Assembly (NCBI GenBank): GCA_040751775.1
Contig: JBFMGD010000001.1
Span: 1 to 64,000, forward strand
From: JBFMGD01 sp040751775
GTDB taxonomy: Bacteria > Bacillota > Dethiobacteria > DTU022
Direction of reading: 5' to 3'
Length of the DNA stretch: 64,000 bases
Both the position numbers and the translations under genes were made by a program. Positions 7,858 to 16,240 of this stretch are shown in pieces (the first letter of the stretch is position 1; the number at the start of each line of letters is the position of its first letter). Below the pieces are notes generated by a model. It was not told where the DNA came from. It did no database searches and was given only the letters and a program-made list of their open reading frames with translations.

Positions 7858-9036
7858 TTATGGGCGCTCTACGCAACAGGCGATGCCCTGGCCGCCGCCG
7901 ATACAGAGTGTGGCCAGCCCACGGCGGGCATCCCGCTTGGCCATTTCATGCAACAGGGTCACAAAGATACGCGCACCGCTGGCCCCGATCGGATGGCCGA
8001 TCGCGATCGCGCCGCCGTTTACATTCACTATTTCCGGGTTTAGGTTGAGTTCCCGCAGCACGTACAAAGCCTGTACGGCAAAGGCTTCGTTCGCTTCAAC
8101 CAAATCAAGGTCCCCGATGGTCCAACCCGCCGCCGCCAGAGCTTTACGAGTTGCCGGGACGGGGCCGATGCCCATCACGGCCGGATCTACACCCGCGGAA
8201 GCACAGCCGCGGATCACGGCAAGCGGCTTCAAGCCCAGTACCCCGGCTTTGGCCGCGTTCATCACAACCACTGCGGCGGCGCTATCATTGATCCCCGACG
8301 CGTTCCCGGCGGTTACCGTGCCCTCTTTTTTAAAAGCGGGGCGCAACCCGGCCAGAGCTTCCAGTGAAGTGCGGCGCGGGTGTTCGTCCACCGCGAACAG
8401 CTTCGGCTCGCCTTTGCGCTGTACTATCTTCACCGGCACGATCTCATCTGTAAAGCGGCCGCTGTCGATGGCGGCAAAAGCTTTCTCCTGGCTGGCCAGG
8501 GCAAAGCGGTCCTGTTCTGCACGGGTAATCCCGTAACGTTCGGCGATATTTTCCGCGGTAATACCCATATGGTAATCTCCAAAAGCGCACCAGAGGCCGT
8601 CTTTGATCATCGTATCCACTGCCGCGCCGTCGCCCATGCGCATGCCCCAGCGGGCGGCGCCAAGCGCGTAGGGGGCGGCGCTCATGTTTTCCATGCCACC
8701 GGCGATCACCACCTCAGCTTCACCCGCCTTGATCGCGGCGGCAGCCATGGCAATACTTTTCAGGCCTGAGCCGCAGACCTTGTTGATCGTCGTGCAGGGA
8801 ATTTCAACAGGCAGGCCCGCTTGCACCGCGGCCTGGCGTGCCGGGTTCTGTCCCAAGCCGCCCTGCAGGACGCAACCCATGATCACTTCATCAACTGATT
8901 CCGGAGCGATACCCGCTCTTTCTAAAACAGCTGTAATGGCGGTCATCCCCAGTTCTACCGCGCCCACATCTTTCAGGGAACCGCCAAAAGTACCTACCGC
9001 CGTACGCGCCGCGCTGACGACAACTACTTCTTTCAT
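7858..9036 (-). CDS. Acetyl-CoA acetyltransferase (thiolase)
   Basis: A 392-residue type II thiolase, the usual length, that condenses two acetyl-CoA to acetoacetyl-CoA or cleaves 3-ketoacyl-CoA. Catalytic residues are visible: the nucleophile Cys88 in NKVCGSG, the GHPIGASG His near residue 350 and the C-terminal Cys in CIGGGQG. The ATG at 9036 follows a GGGAGG site 8 bases upstream; a longer reading frame upstream has no support. A long T-run lies just past the stop. It is transcribed away from the acyl-CoA cluster at 10.7-20.7 kb but presumably serves the same beta-oxidation or condensation chemistry. Confidence 0.95.
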   Translation of the reverse strand: MKEVVVVSAARTAVGTFGGSLKDVGAVELGMTAITAVLERAGIAPESVDEVIMGCVLQGGLGQNPARQAAVQAGLPVEIPCTTINKVCGSGLKSIAMAAAAIKAGEAEVVIAGGMENMSAAPYALGAARWGMRMGDGAAVDTMIKDGLWCAFGDYHMGITAENIAERYGITRAEQDRFALASQEKAFAAIDSGRFTDEIVPVKIVQRKGEPKLFAVDEHPRRTSLEALAGLRPAFKKEGTVTAGNASGINDSAAAVVVMNAAKAGVLGLKPLAVIRGCASAGVDPAVMGIGPVPATRKALAAAGWTIGDLDLVEANEAFAVQALYVLRELNLNPEIVNVNGGAIAIGHPIGASGARIFVTLLHEMAKRDARRGLATLCIGGGQGIACCVERP

Positions 9037-9231
9037 TTTCCAACCTCCCTGTTTATATTTATAGCAACTCAATTATTAACAAATTCCCATGATCTATTTC
9101 GCCGGGTGATGCCTTCATCCCTCCCGGAATCAGAGAAGAGATATCACTTCTTTAAAAGTATTGGCAAGGCAGCCCCGATGACGTGAATTGAAGTGAAAAG
9201 GGATTGAAAGGGTAAGAGAGGTGGAAGGGAT

Positions 9232-9640
9232 TTGAAAAAAGTTGTCATTATCGGCGGCAATGCCGCCGGGATGAGCGCCGCCAGCCAGGTCAATATGATT
9301 ACCTGGTAATCTGCACCGGCACCCTGCCGGTATCGGAAGGGATCAAGATTCAAGCAAGCGAACGCATTTTCAGCATCAAAGATCTGACGAGCGCTTCCCG
9401 CCTGCAAAGCTTCCTGAACAGGGAAAACCCAAAAACAGGCGCTATCATCGGCGGCGGCTATAACTTACTGGAGATGGTAGAAACGTTTTGGATGCGCTGC
9501 CTGGAAACCCATCTATTTCACCGCCGGAATGAACTGGCCAAAACATTGGAACGGGAAATTCCGGCACGAACCGGTCATTCTAGCGGCCCGGGTCGCAGAA
9601 AACACCTCTAATGAAAATAATGGGACAAAGAATCGCCCTT
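9232..9640 (+). pseudogene. CoA-disulfide reductase / NADH oxidase remnant
   Basis: A TTG after a GGAAGGGA site opens KKVVIIGGNAAGMSAASQV, the FAD-binding N-terminus of the CoA-disulfide reductase family. The frame soon stops. Later frames show LVICTGTLPVSEGI, FSIKDLTSASRLQSFL and TGAIIGGGYNLLEMVE, the second nucleotide-binding motif in its right place. The expected active-site Cys segment and everything after the NAD motif are missing or scrambled. This is a heavily deleted copy wedged between the thiolase and the regulator. Confidence 0.6.
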
Positions 9641-9647
9641 ACCGCAT

Positions 9648-10481
9648 TTAATTTTTGAGAAGGCCGTGCATAATCAGATCGTAGACTGCTTTGAGGGTGG
9701 CGTCCCGGCCGTATTTTTGGTCCAAGATGGCCCGGTAGGTAAAGGCGTCGATCAGGGAGATCAGGGCGAAGCTGATAATTTCACTTTCTACCGGGCGGAT
9801 TAAGCCGCTTTGAATAGCCCGGTCCAGGTCCCTGGTCAAGGGATCCACCCAGGATTTGCGCAGGATTGCTTCGGCACGCTGCCGCTCCTCTTTGTCTTCA
9901 TGACGCAGCGATTCCTTGAGCAGGGTGATTGAAGTGAGCAGCCGGCTGGAATAAGTATGGCCCGCTTTCCAGCGCAGCTCCAGGCGGCGCAGAGGATCTT
10001 TTTCCTGCCGGATATCATCCAATACCCGCTTGGAGAAAGTCTCCAAGATACTGTCCAAGCAATTCAGGTAGAGATCTTTCTTGTCCTTAAAATAATAGTA
10101 AAAAGACGGCTTGGTAATACCGACACTTTCCATAATTTCAGCGATGGTGGTATTGGCATAACCTTTACGCAGAAAGATCTGGGAAGCGTCGTGAATGATT
10201 TGATCCCTGGTTTTTGACTCAGCCATTTCAGTCTGTTGGTAGATCTTCTTTTTAGCGCTTTTACCGTCCGCTTTTCTTTCCCACAGCGCCGCCGCATATG
10301 AAAGTGGGATCGCATCCGCGTTGCATTTCTGAAGAAACAGCAACCGATCCAGGTGCGTTTCATCGTAGAACGCCTGGTTGCCCTTTTTGTAGAACGGCGG
10401 ATGAAGGTACTCTTTGCGCAGGTAATAATGGATCAGCTGCTTGCTGATCTGAGACCGCTTGGAAAGCTCACCGATGCGCAT
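9648..10481 (-). CDS. MerR-TetR fusion transcriptional regulator
   Basis: A 277-residue regulator with two DNA-binding domains. Residues 1-75 form a MerR-type winged helix (MRIGELSKRSQISKQLIHYY, then FYDETHLDRLLFL). Residues about 90-140 form a TetR-type helix-turn-helix (FLRKGYANTTIAEIMESVGI, TKPSFYYYFKDKKDLY), followed by an all-helical ligand domain of TetR size. TetR proteins that control acyl-CoA genes usually bind acyl-CoA thioesters; that ligand class is an inference here. The gene is divergent from the cluster starting at 10700, and a 24-bp near-palindrome lies in the shared 218-bp spacer. Joining both HTH types in one chain is unusual and could recognise a composite operator. Confidence 0.85.
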   Translation of the reverse strand: MRIGELSKRSQISKQLIHYYLRKEYLHPPFYKKGNQAFYDETHLDRLLFLQKCNADAIPLSYAAALWERKADGKSAKKKIYQQTEMAESKTRDQIIHDASQIFLRKGYANTTIAEIMESVGITKPSFYYYFKDKKDLYLNCLDSILETFSKRVLDDIRQEKDPLRRLELRWKAGHTYSSRLLTSITLLKESLRHEDKEERQRAEAILRKSWVDPLTRDLDRAIQSGLIRPVESEIISFALISLIDAFTYRAILDQKYGRDATLKAVYDLIMHGLLKN

Positions 10482-10634
10482 TACTTTTTCAGGTATGGAA
10501 GCCAGAGCCGACCACCTCGATCTTTGACCACTCTTTGTTACTTATTATACATCCTTTATACATTTCCTCCAATAAACCGAAAAATATAACTGAATAATAT
10601 AAATATTTAATACTATTTATAATAGAGTAAAAAT

Positions 10635-10658
10635 ATTGATTAAACATGTTTAAACAAT
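10635..10658. promoter_or_regulatory. Near-perfect palindrome, candidate operator
   Basis: The core TTAAACATGTTTAA is a perfect 14-bp palindrome, extended by ATTG/CAAT arms to 24 bp with one mismatched pair. It lies 41 bp before the first cluster gene, in the spacer shared with the divergent MerR-TetR gene. Its size and symmetry suit a TetR dimer. I saw no second copy in the window. Confidence 0.55.
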
Positions 10659-10699
10659 TACACTAAACGTATATCGAACATTGAGGAGGAACGGTTTAG

Positions 10700-11611
10700 A
10701 TGGAAAAGATCAGGTTTGACGGTAAGGTGGCCGTGATTACCGGAGCCGGCGGAGGCCTTGGTAAAGCATATGCATTATTGCTCGCTTCCCGGGGCGCCAA
10801 GGTGGTTGTAAACGACCTGGGCGGTACCTTTGACGGAAGCGGTTCAGACAGCACTCCCGCTCAGAAAGTGGTCGATGAAATCAAGGCTGCCGGCGGTGAA
10901 GCGGTCCCCAACTACGACAGCGTCGCTGATTGGGAAAGCGCCCAAAAGATTATCAAGACAGCCGTGGGTACGTTCGGCAAGGTCGATATCCTGATCAATA
11001 ACGCCGGCATACTGAGGGACAAGAGCCTGTTGAAAATGGAGATGGAAGATTACCGGAAGATCATGTCCGTCCACCTGGACGGCACTTTTTTCTGCACAAA
11101 AGCAGCCTTTCCCTTCATGCGGGAGCAGGCGTACGGCCGCATCGTCTCCACCGCTTCGGCGGCCGGCCTCTACGGCAACTTCGGACAGACCAATTACGGG
11201 TCGGCTAAAATGGGCATTGCCGGCTTGATGAACTGCGTGGCCCAGGAAGGAGTGCGCTATAACATCCTGGCCAATACGATCGTGCCTACAGCCGGCACAC
11301 GGCTAACATTCACCGTAATGCCGGAAGAGGTGATCGCCAAGGTGAAACCGGAATATGTCGCTCCGATCGTAGCCTGGCTATGTTCCGAGCAGTGCCTGGA
11401 AAGCGGGAAGATGCTCAGCGCAGGAGGCGGTTATTTCAGCAGGGCGGCAGTTGTTGAAGGCCCGGGGGTTGTCTTTGATCCGAATAAAGAGATCACTGTG
11501 GAAGCGGTTGTAGAAAAACTGGACCAGATCATGAACCTGGAAGGCGGGCGGGAATTTGCCTCGGCTATGGAGCAAGCCGGCACGGTCTTATCGAAGATGA
11601 GTCTAGGCTAG
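10700..11611 (+). CDS. SDR-family 3-hydroxyacyl-CoA dehydrogenase (MFE-2 type)
   Basis: A 303-residue short-chain dehydrogenase/reductase. The cofactor motif TGAGGGLG is near residue 15, NNAG near residue 97, and the catalytic Ser-Tyr-Lys lies in STASAAGLYGNFGQ followed by NYGSAK. An N-terminal KIRFDGKVAVITGAG and the VVNDLGG after the second strand match the dehydrogenase domain of peroxisomal multifunctional enzyme type 2, which oxidises (3R)-hydroxyacyl-CoA with NAD. The next gene encodes the partner hydratase-2 fold, so the two together equal a split MFE-2. A GAGGAGGA site lies 9 bases before the ATG. First gene of the cluster, just after the candidate operator. Confidence 0.88.
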   Translation: MEKIRFDGKVAVITGAGGGLGKAYALLLASRGAKVVVNDLGGTFDGSGSDSTPAQKVVDEIKAAGGEAVPNYDSVADWESAQKIIKTAVGTFGKVDILINNAGILRDKSLLKMEMEDYRKIMSVHLDGTFFCTKAAFPFMREQAYGRIVSTASAAGLYGNFGQTNYGSAKMGIAGLMNCVAQEGVRYNILANTIVPTAGTRLTFTVMPEEVIAKVKPEYVAPIVAWLCSEQCLESGKMLSAGGGYFSRAAVVEGPGVVFDPNKEITVEAVVEKLDQIMNLEGGREFASAMEQAGTVLSKMSLG

Positions 11612-11702
11612 CACAGTAACTGGCCACCTGAAAACGACCGACCCAATATTTTTCCGGTAGTATCGGAAACACAAGTATCGGGAAAAAGAAAGGAGTGTTA
11701 TT

Positions 11703-12548
11703 ATGCCGATCGATTTAAACCTGGTAGGAAAAGAGCTTCCCCCGCTCATCCATACTTATGAAACCCGGGATGTTATTCTTTACGCCCTGGGCATCGGTGC
11801 CGGAGCCAAACCGGACGAGTTAAAGTTTGTTTATGAAAGTGAACTGGAAACACTGCCTACTTTCGGAGTAATCCCGCCTTTCGGCGCGCTGATGAGCATT
11901 GTCGGTATGGAAGGGATGGATATTAACCTGGCCATGCTCCTGCACGGCGAGCAGTACCTGGAGCTGTACAGACCGATCCCGGTCCAGGGACAACTGACTT
12001 CTTATCCAAAAATTGCCGGCATTTACGACAAAGGGAAAGGCGCCCTGGTGGAGATTGATGTGGTCACCAAGAATCAGAAAGACGAAGCCATTTTTACAAA
12101 TACGTTCAGCACCTTCATCCGCGGTGAAGGCGGTTTCGGCGGTGAGCGGGGTCCTGAGCCGGGTAATGAACATCCGGCCAGAGAACCGGACAAGGCTGTC
12201 TCCATGCCGACCCTGCCCCAGCAAGCGCTGCTTTATCGCCTCTCCGGCGATTTTAACCCCCTGCACGCCGATCCCGACTTCGCGGCCATGGGCGGTTTTG
12301 AAAAACCGATCCTGCACGGCCTTTGCACTTTCGGTTTTGCGGCTAGGGCCGTTCTGCAGGAGTACTGTCACAACGACCCGGCCAAGTTCAAATCAATCAA
12401 AGTGCGCTTTTCCCGGCACGTCTATCCGGGCGAAACAATCGTGACGGAGATGTGGCAGGATGAAGCCGACAAGGTCATTCTCCGGTGTAAAACCGCTGAA
12501 CGAGGCGAATACTGCTTGACGAACGCCGCCGTTCGGCTGAACCTGTAA
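11703..12548 (+). CDS. MaoC-family (R)-specific enoyl-CoA hydratase
   Basis: A 281-residue double hot-dog protein. The hydratase-2 motif YRLSGDFNPLHADPDF is present near residues 178-193 with the catalytic Asp and His, followed by PILHGLCTFGFAARAV. It should hydrate trans-2-enoyl-CoA to (3R)-hydroxyacyl-CoA, the substrate of the preceding dehydrogenase. Length fits the two-repeat form found in MFE-2 rather than the single-domain PhaJ form. A GGAG site precedes the ATG; the gap from the dehydrogenase gene is 91 bp without a clear terminator, so co-transcription is likely. Confidence 0.88.
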   Translation: MPIDLNLVGKELPPLIHTYETRDVILYALGIGAGAKPDELKFVYESELETLPTFGVIPPFGALMSIVGMEGMDINLAMLLHGEQYLELYRPIPVQGQLTSYPKIAGIYDKGKGALVEIDVVTKNQKDEAIFTNTFSTFIRGEGGFGGERGPEPGNEHPAREPDKAVSMPTLPQQALLYRLSGDFNPLHADPDFAAMGGFEKPILHGLCTFGFAARAVLQEYCHNDPAKFKSIKVRFSRHVYPGETIVTEMWQDEADKVILRCKTAERGEYCLTNAAVRLNL

Positions 12549-12571
12549 TTACCGAAAGGAGCGATCTATCT

Positions 12572-14029
12572 ATGATCGGGATTAGTTCTTATGCCGGCTA
12601 TGTGCCCCGATTCCGCTTAAACCGAATGTTGGTTTACAGCGCTATGGGCTGGCTTAACCCGGCCATTATCATGAATGCCGCCGGCGAGAAGGCCGTGGCC
12701 AATTTCGATGAGGATTCCATCACCATGGCGGTAGCGGCCGGCTGGAAGTGCCTGCGCGATTTTAAGCCGGCCGAGCTTGACGCCGTTTATTTTGCCACCA
12801 CTACCGCACCCTTCAAAGAGCGGCAAAACGCTAATATCGTGGCCGGCGCCCTTAACGCCCGGGAAGAGATCCGCACCGCTGATTTCGGCGGATCGCTCAA
12901 GGCAGGGACCGCGGCGCTGCTTGCGGCTTTGGAGTTTGTCGCTTCCGGTAGCGGGAAAAAGGCGATTTCCTGTGCGGCCGACTGCCGCCTGGGGAAGTTA
13001 AGCTCAGTGCAAGAAATGGTTTTCGGAGACGGCGGCGCGGCGATCATGGTCGGCTGCGATGATGTGATCGCCGAATTTAAAGGGTCATATTCGCTCTCCT
13101 GCGACTTTGTCGACCACCTGCGCGGCGCCAATTCCAAGTATGACCGCCAATGGGAAGAGCGCTGGATCAGGGATCTGGGCTACGATCGTTTTATTCCCGC
13201 GGCGGTTGAAGGCCTCTGTAATAAATATAATCTAAAGCTCGCTGATTTTACCAAGGTAGTCTACCCCTGCTACTACGGCGGCGCCCGCAAGAGCATCAAC
13301 CGCAAACTCGGCCTTGAACCGGGGCAGGTACAGGACGAACTGCTTATGGATGCCGGCGATACCGGAGCCGCCCACCCCCTGTTGATGCTCGCCAAGACGC
13401 TCGAAGAAGCCGCGCCCGGCGACAAACTACTTCTGGTCAGCTATGGCAACGGCTGTGACGCCCTTTATTTTGAGGTAACTGAACAGATCAAGCGGCTGCA
13501 ATACCGGCAGCGGGTCACCGACGCGCTGCACAATCAAACCGACCTCGATAACTACCTTAAATACTTAACCTGGCGAGAGATGGTGCCGGCAGAAGTGGGG
13601 ATGCGCGGTGAAGAAGAGAGGCTGACCCGCTGGTCCCTGGTCTGGCGCAACCGCAAAGCAATTCTGGGGATGCAGGGTACCCGCTGCCTGGCGTGCGACA
13701 CCCAGCAGTACCCGCCCCAACGTGTCTGTGTAAACCCGGTTTGCGGGGCGATCGACAAGATGGAACCGGTTCCCCTGGCTGACAAGGGCGGCAAAATAGT
13801 CAGTTTCACCTCGGACCTGCTCGCCGCCACGCTCAATCCTCTGGCAATCTACGGTAATATTGATTTCAACGGTGGAGGGCGCTGCATGATGGACTTTACG
13901 GATTGCACGCTGGAAGATCTGCAGGTAGGCCAACCGGTCCGGTTCACTTTCCGCATCAAGTATATCGATATGAAGAGGGATACCACTTTTTATTTCTGGA
14001 AAGCGGTTCCGGCAAAGGAGGTGTCTTAA
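12572..14029 (+). CDS. HMG-CoA-synthase-like protein fused to a DUF35 zinc-ribbon/OB domain
   Basis: A 485-residue two-part protein. Residues 1-330 have the thiolase-fold pattern of HMG-CoA synthases: FGGSLKAGTAALLAAL (residues 106-121) at the nucleophile elbow and LLLVSYGNGCDALYF in the last strand-loop. The residue aligned with the catalytic Cys is Leu109, and the catalytic FHxP His segment reads YPCYYGG, so ordinary Claisen condensation looks impossible. Residues about 365-480 are DUF35: a zinc ribbon (CLAC near 371, CVNPVC near 386) followed by an OB-like barrel. In archaea HMGCS, DUF35 and thiolase form one complex; BbsA/BbsB are a DUF35/thiolase pair in toluene degradation. The thiolase gene begins 1 base after this stop. 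I infer a scaffold or substrate-holding role. Confidence 0.85.
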   Translation: MIGISSYAGYVPRFRLNRMLVYSAMGWLNPAIIMNAAGEKAVANFDEDSITMAVAAGWKCLRDFKPAELDAVYFATTTAPFKERQNANIVAGALNAREEIRTADFGGSLKAGTAALLAALEFVASGSGKKAISCAADCRLGKLSSVQEMVFGDGGAAIMVGCDDVIAEFKGSYSLSCDFVDHLRGANSKYDRQWEERWIRDLGYDRFIPAAVEGLCNKYNLKLADFTKVVYPCYYGGARKSINRKLGLEPGQVQDELLMDAGDTGAAHPLLMLAKTLEEAAPGDKLLLVSYGNGCDALYFEVTEQIKRLQYRQRVTDALHNQTDLDNYLKYLTWREMVPAEVGMRGEEERLTRWSLVWRNRKAILGMQGTRCLACDTQQYPPQRVCVNPVCGAIDKMEPVPLADKGGKIVSFTSDLLAATLNPLAIYGNIDFNGGGRCMMDFTDCTLEDLQVGQPVRFTFRIKYIDMKRDTTFYFWKAVPAKEVS

Positions 14030-14030
14030 G

Positions 14031-15236
14031 ATGGCTGATGGAATCAGAGATAAAGTAGCTGTCCTTGGGATGGGCTGTACGGTATTCGGCGAGCGCTGGG
14101 AAGATGACGCCAATGACCTGCTCCTGGAAGCTTTTCAGGAATGCCTGGCGGACGCGGGGATTGAAAAAAAGGATATCCAGGCCGCCTGGATCGGCAACCA
14201 TATTGATGAAGCCAATATCGGCAAGGGAGGCTGCTACCTGGCCAACGCCCTGCACCTGCCCCTAATTCCGGTCACCCGCGTGGAAAATTTCTGCGCTTCC
14301 GGAACGGAAGCTTTCCGGGGCGCCTGTTACGCCGTCGCCTCGGGCGCCTATGATATCGCCCTAGCCGCGGGCGTGGAAAAACTAAAGGATGTCGGCTACG
14401 GCGGCCTGCCGGATTCGCCCATCTTCGGACAGCTGTCCAGGCTGCTCAGCCCCAACGCCACCGCTCCCGGCATGTTCGCCCAGCTGGCCACCGCCTACGC
14501 CGCCCGCTACGGCGTGCCGATGAATAAAATCAAAGAAGCACTCACCCATATCTCCTGGAAGAGCCACCAGAATGGTGCCAAAAACCCGCGCGCCCACCTG
14601 CGCAAGGCCGTATCGGAGGATCAGATTGCCGATTCGCCTTTTGTCGCCTACCCGTTGGGCCTTTTTGACTGCTGCGGCGTCAGCGACGGCTCGGCGATGG
14701 CCATCGTCACCACTCCCGAAATTGCAAGCCGGCTGAAACCGGGGCAAGATTTGGTCAAGGTGAAAGCGCTGCAAATTGCGGTCAGCTCCGGAGAAGAACT
14801 GCTCTACAACCGGTGGGACGGAGCCGGAATCCTGACCACCCAACAGGCCGCGCAGCGGGCCTACCGGGAAGCAGGTGTAGGCAATCCCCGGGAAGAGATC
14901 AGCATGCTCGAAGTGCACGACTGTTTTTCAATCACGGAGATGGTAACGATGGAAGACCTGCAGATTTCACCGCCCGGCCAGGCCCCGGATGATATTACCA
15001 ACGGTTTCTACGATCTTGACGGCCGGGTCCCTTGCCAGCCCGACGGCGGCTTGAAATGTTTCGGGCATCCGATCGGCGCCTCCGGACTGAGGATGATTTA
15101 CGAGGTCTATAACCAGCTGTTAAGGCGCTGGCCAGAAGAGCGGTTGGTAAAGAACCCCAGACTGGGCCTGACGCACAACCTCGGCGGCGTGCCTTCGCAG
15201 AATGTCTGCAGTATCAGTATCCTGGGCCTAAATTAA
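14031..15236 (+). CDS. SCP2/SCPx-type thiolase
   Basis: A 401-residue thiolase of the sterol-carrier-protein-x subclass, not the bacterial FadA subclass. Visible residues: nucleophile Cys in NFCASGTEAF (about residue 88), HDCFSITE (about 295) and GHPIGASGLRM (about 345). This group depends on a DUF35 partner in several known cases, and here that partner is fused to the preceding HMGCS-like protein, one base upstream. The likely reaction is thiolytic cleavage of a 3-oxoacyl-CoA, possibly branched or cyclic. The AAAGGAGG site of this gene lies in the last codons of its partner, implying translational coupling. Confidence 0.88.
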   Translation: MADGIRDKVAVLGMGCTVFGERWEDDANDLLLEAFQECLADAGIEKKDIQAAWIGNHIDEANIGKGGCYLANALHLPLIPVTRVENFCASGTEAFRGACYAVASGAYDIALAAGVEKLKDVGYGGLPDSPIFGQLSRLLSPNATAPGMFAQLATAYAARYGVPMNKIKEALTHISWKSHQNGAKNPRAHLRKAVSEDQIADSPFVAYPLGLFDCCGVSDGSAMAIVTTPEIASRLKPGQDLVKVKALQIAVSSGEELLYNRWDGAGILTTQQAAQRAYREAGVGNPREEISMLEVHDCFSITEMVTMEDLQISPPGQAPDDITNGFYDLDGRVPCQPDGGLKCFGHPIGASGLRMIYEVYNQLLRRWPEERLVKNPRLGLTHNLGGVPSQNVCSISILGLN

Positions 15237-15254
15237 AGGGGGTCGATTCTTACA

Positions 15255-16040
15255 ATGTCATCCTACGAAACAATCATCTATGAAAAACACGACCGGGTCG
15301 CCCTAATCCGCATGAACCGGCCCGAGATGATGAACGCCCTGGAAGCCGCCCTGGCCAAAGATCTGGTCGAAGCAGTGCGGGCTGCCGACGCTGACGAAGA
15401 GATCGGGGCAATTGTCCTCACCGGAACCGGGAAAGTTTTCTCCTCCGGCGGAGACCTGGGCAGGTTGATGCAGGGCTTTGATTTTTTGGAGGGACGGCAG
15501 TGGTTAAGAGAAGGCTATGGCCAAATTTTAGAACTGGCAAATGTGAGGCTGCCGGTGATCGCCGCTGTGAACGGGTATGCCGTCGGGGCCGGTTTTTCCT
15601 TGGCCCTGCTCTGCGATATCATCTTTGCCGCGGAGTCCGCCAAATTCGGGCAAGCTTTTATTAAAGTGGGCGCCATTCCCGACTGCGGGGCGCTCTACTT
15701 CCTGCCACGCCTGGTCGGTTTGCAGAAAGCGAAGGAACTCGTTTTTACCGGCGCCAACATTGACGCCGCGGAAGCAAGCCGTATTGGAATCGTCAACCGG
15801 GTGTATCCGGAAGATCAGCTTGTTGAAGAAGCGATTAAGATGGGGCAGCGTTTGGCCGAAGGGCCGGCGGTAGCGCTGGCTCAGGCCAAGGAAATCCTGA
15901 ATGCCAGCAGTAACCTCAGCCTCGCCGCGGTAATGGAGCTGGAAATTTACGCTCAGAGTTTTTGCTTCCAAACGCAGGATCACAAGGAAGGGGTCGTCGC
16001 TTTCCTGGAGAAAAGGAAGCCGGTTTTTAAAGGTAAATAA
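15255..16040 (+). CDS. Enoyl-CoA hydratase/isomerase family protein
   Basis: A 261-residue crotonase-fold protein. Oxyanion-hole segments SSGGDL (about residue 63) and NGYAVGAGFSLAL (about 100) are present. The catalytic loop reads FIKVGAIPDCGALYFLPRLVG, i.e. PDxG rather than the PExG of standard hydratases. This resembles PaaG-type isomerases that use Asp for double-bond or ring isomerisation. So isomerisation is as likely as hydration, especially as the cluster already has a MaoC hydratase. The gap of 18 bases after the thiolase includes GGGG-rich Shine-Dalgarno sequence. A terminator-like hairpin follows the gene. Confidence 0.88.
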   Translation: MSSYETIIYEKHDRVALIRMNRPEMMNALEAALAKDLVEAVRAADADEEIGAIVLTGTGKVFSSGGDLGRLMQGFDFLEGRQWLREGYGQILELANVRLPVIAAVNGYAVGAGFSLALLCDIIFAAESAKFGQAFIKVGAIPDCGALYFLPRLVGLQKAKELVFTGANIDAAEASRIGIVNRVYPEDQLVEEAIKMGQRLAEGPAVALAQAKEILNASSNLSLAAVMELEIYAQSFCFQTQDHKEGVVAFLEKRKPVFKGK

Positions 16041-16071
16041 CTGAAAGCCTACAGGGTCCAATAATCTTACT

Positions 16072-16134
16072 TGCTGCCGCAGCCTACTTTGAATCATTAT
16101 TTATGAACAAGTCGGGCTGCGGCAGCATTTTTAA
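16072..16134 (+). terminator. Hairpin terminator after the enoyl-CoA hydratase gene
   Basis: Twelve-base arms GCTGCCGCAGCC (16073-16084) and GGCTGCGGCAGC (16115-16126) enclose a 30-base loop and are followed by ATTTTTAA. This would split the cluster into two transcripts or give partial read-through to the FAD oxidoreductase gene. Confidence 0.7.
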
Positions 16135-16240
16135 CTGTTTTCCGGTAAAAGGGCCCTAATGAGCGACAGTAACGCAAAATTGAAAAGAGCAGCGATCAAG
16201 TATATGCCAAATGAAAAGTCGACGCAAAGGAGTGCGGGAC

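Noticed and set aside
7613..7876. Minus-strand open frame of 87 codons
   Set aside because: It runs through the tRNA-Ala gene; the contained WACSSVGRVPGS is a known false translation of a tRNA.
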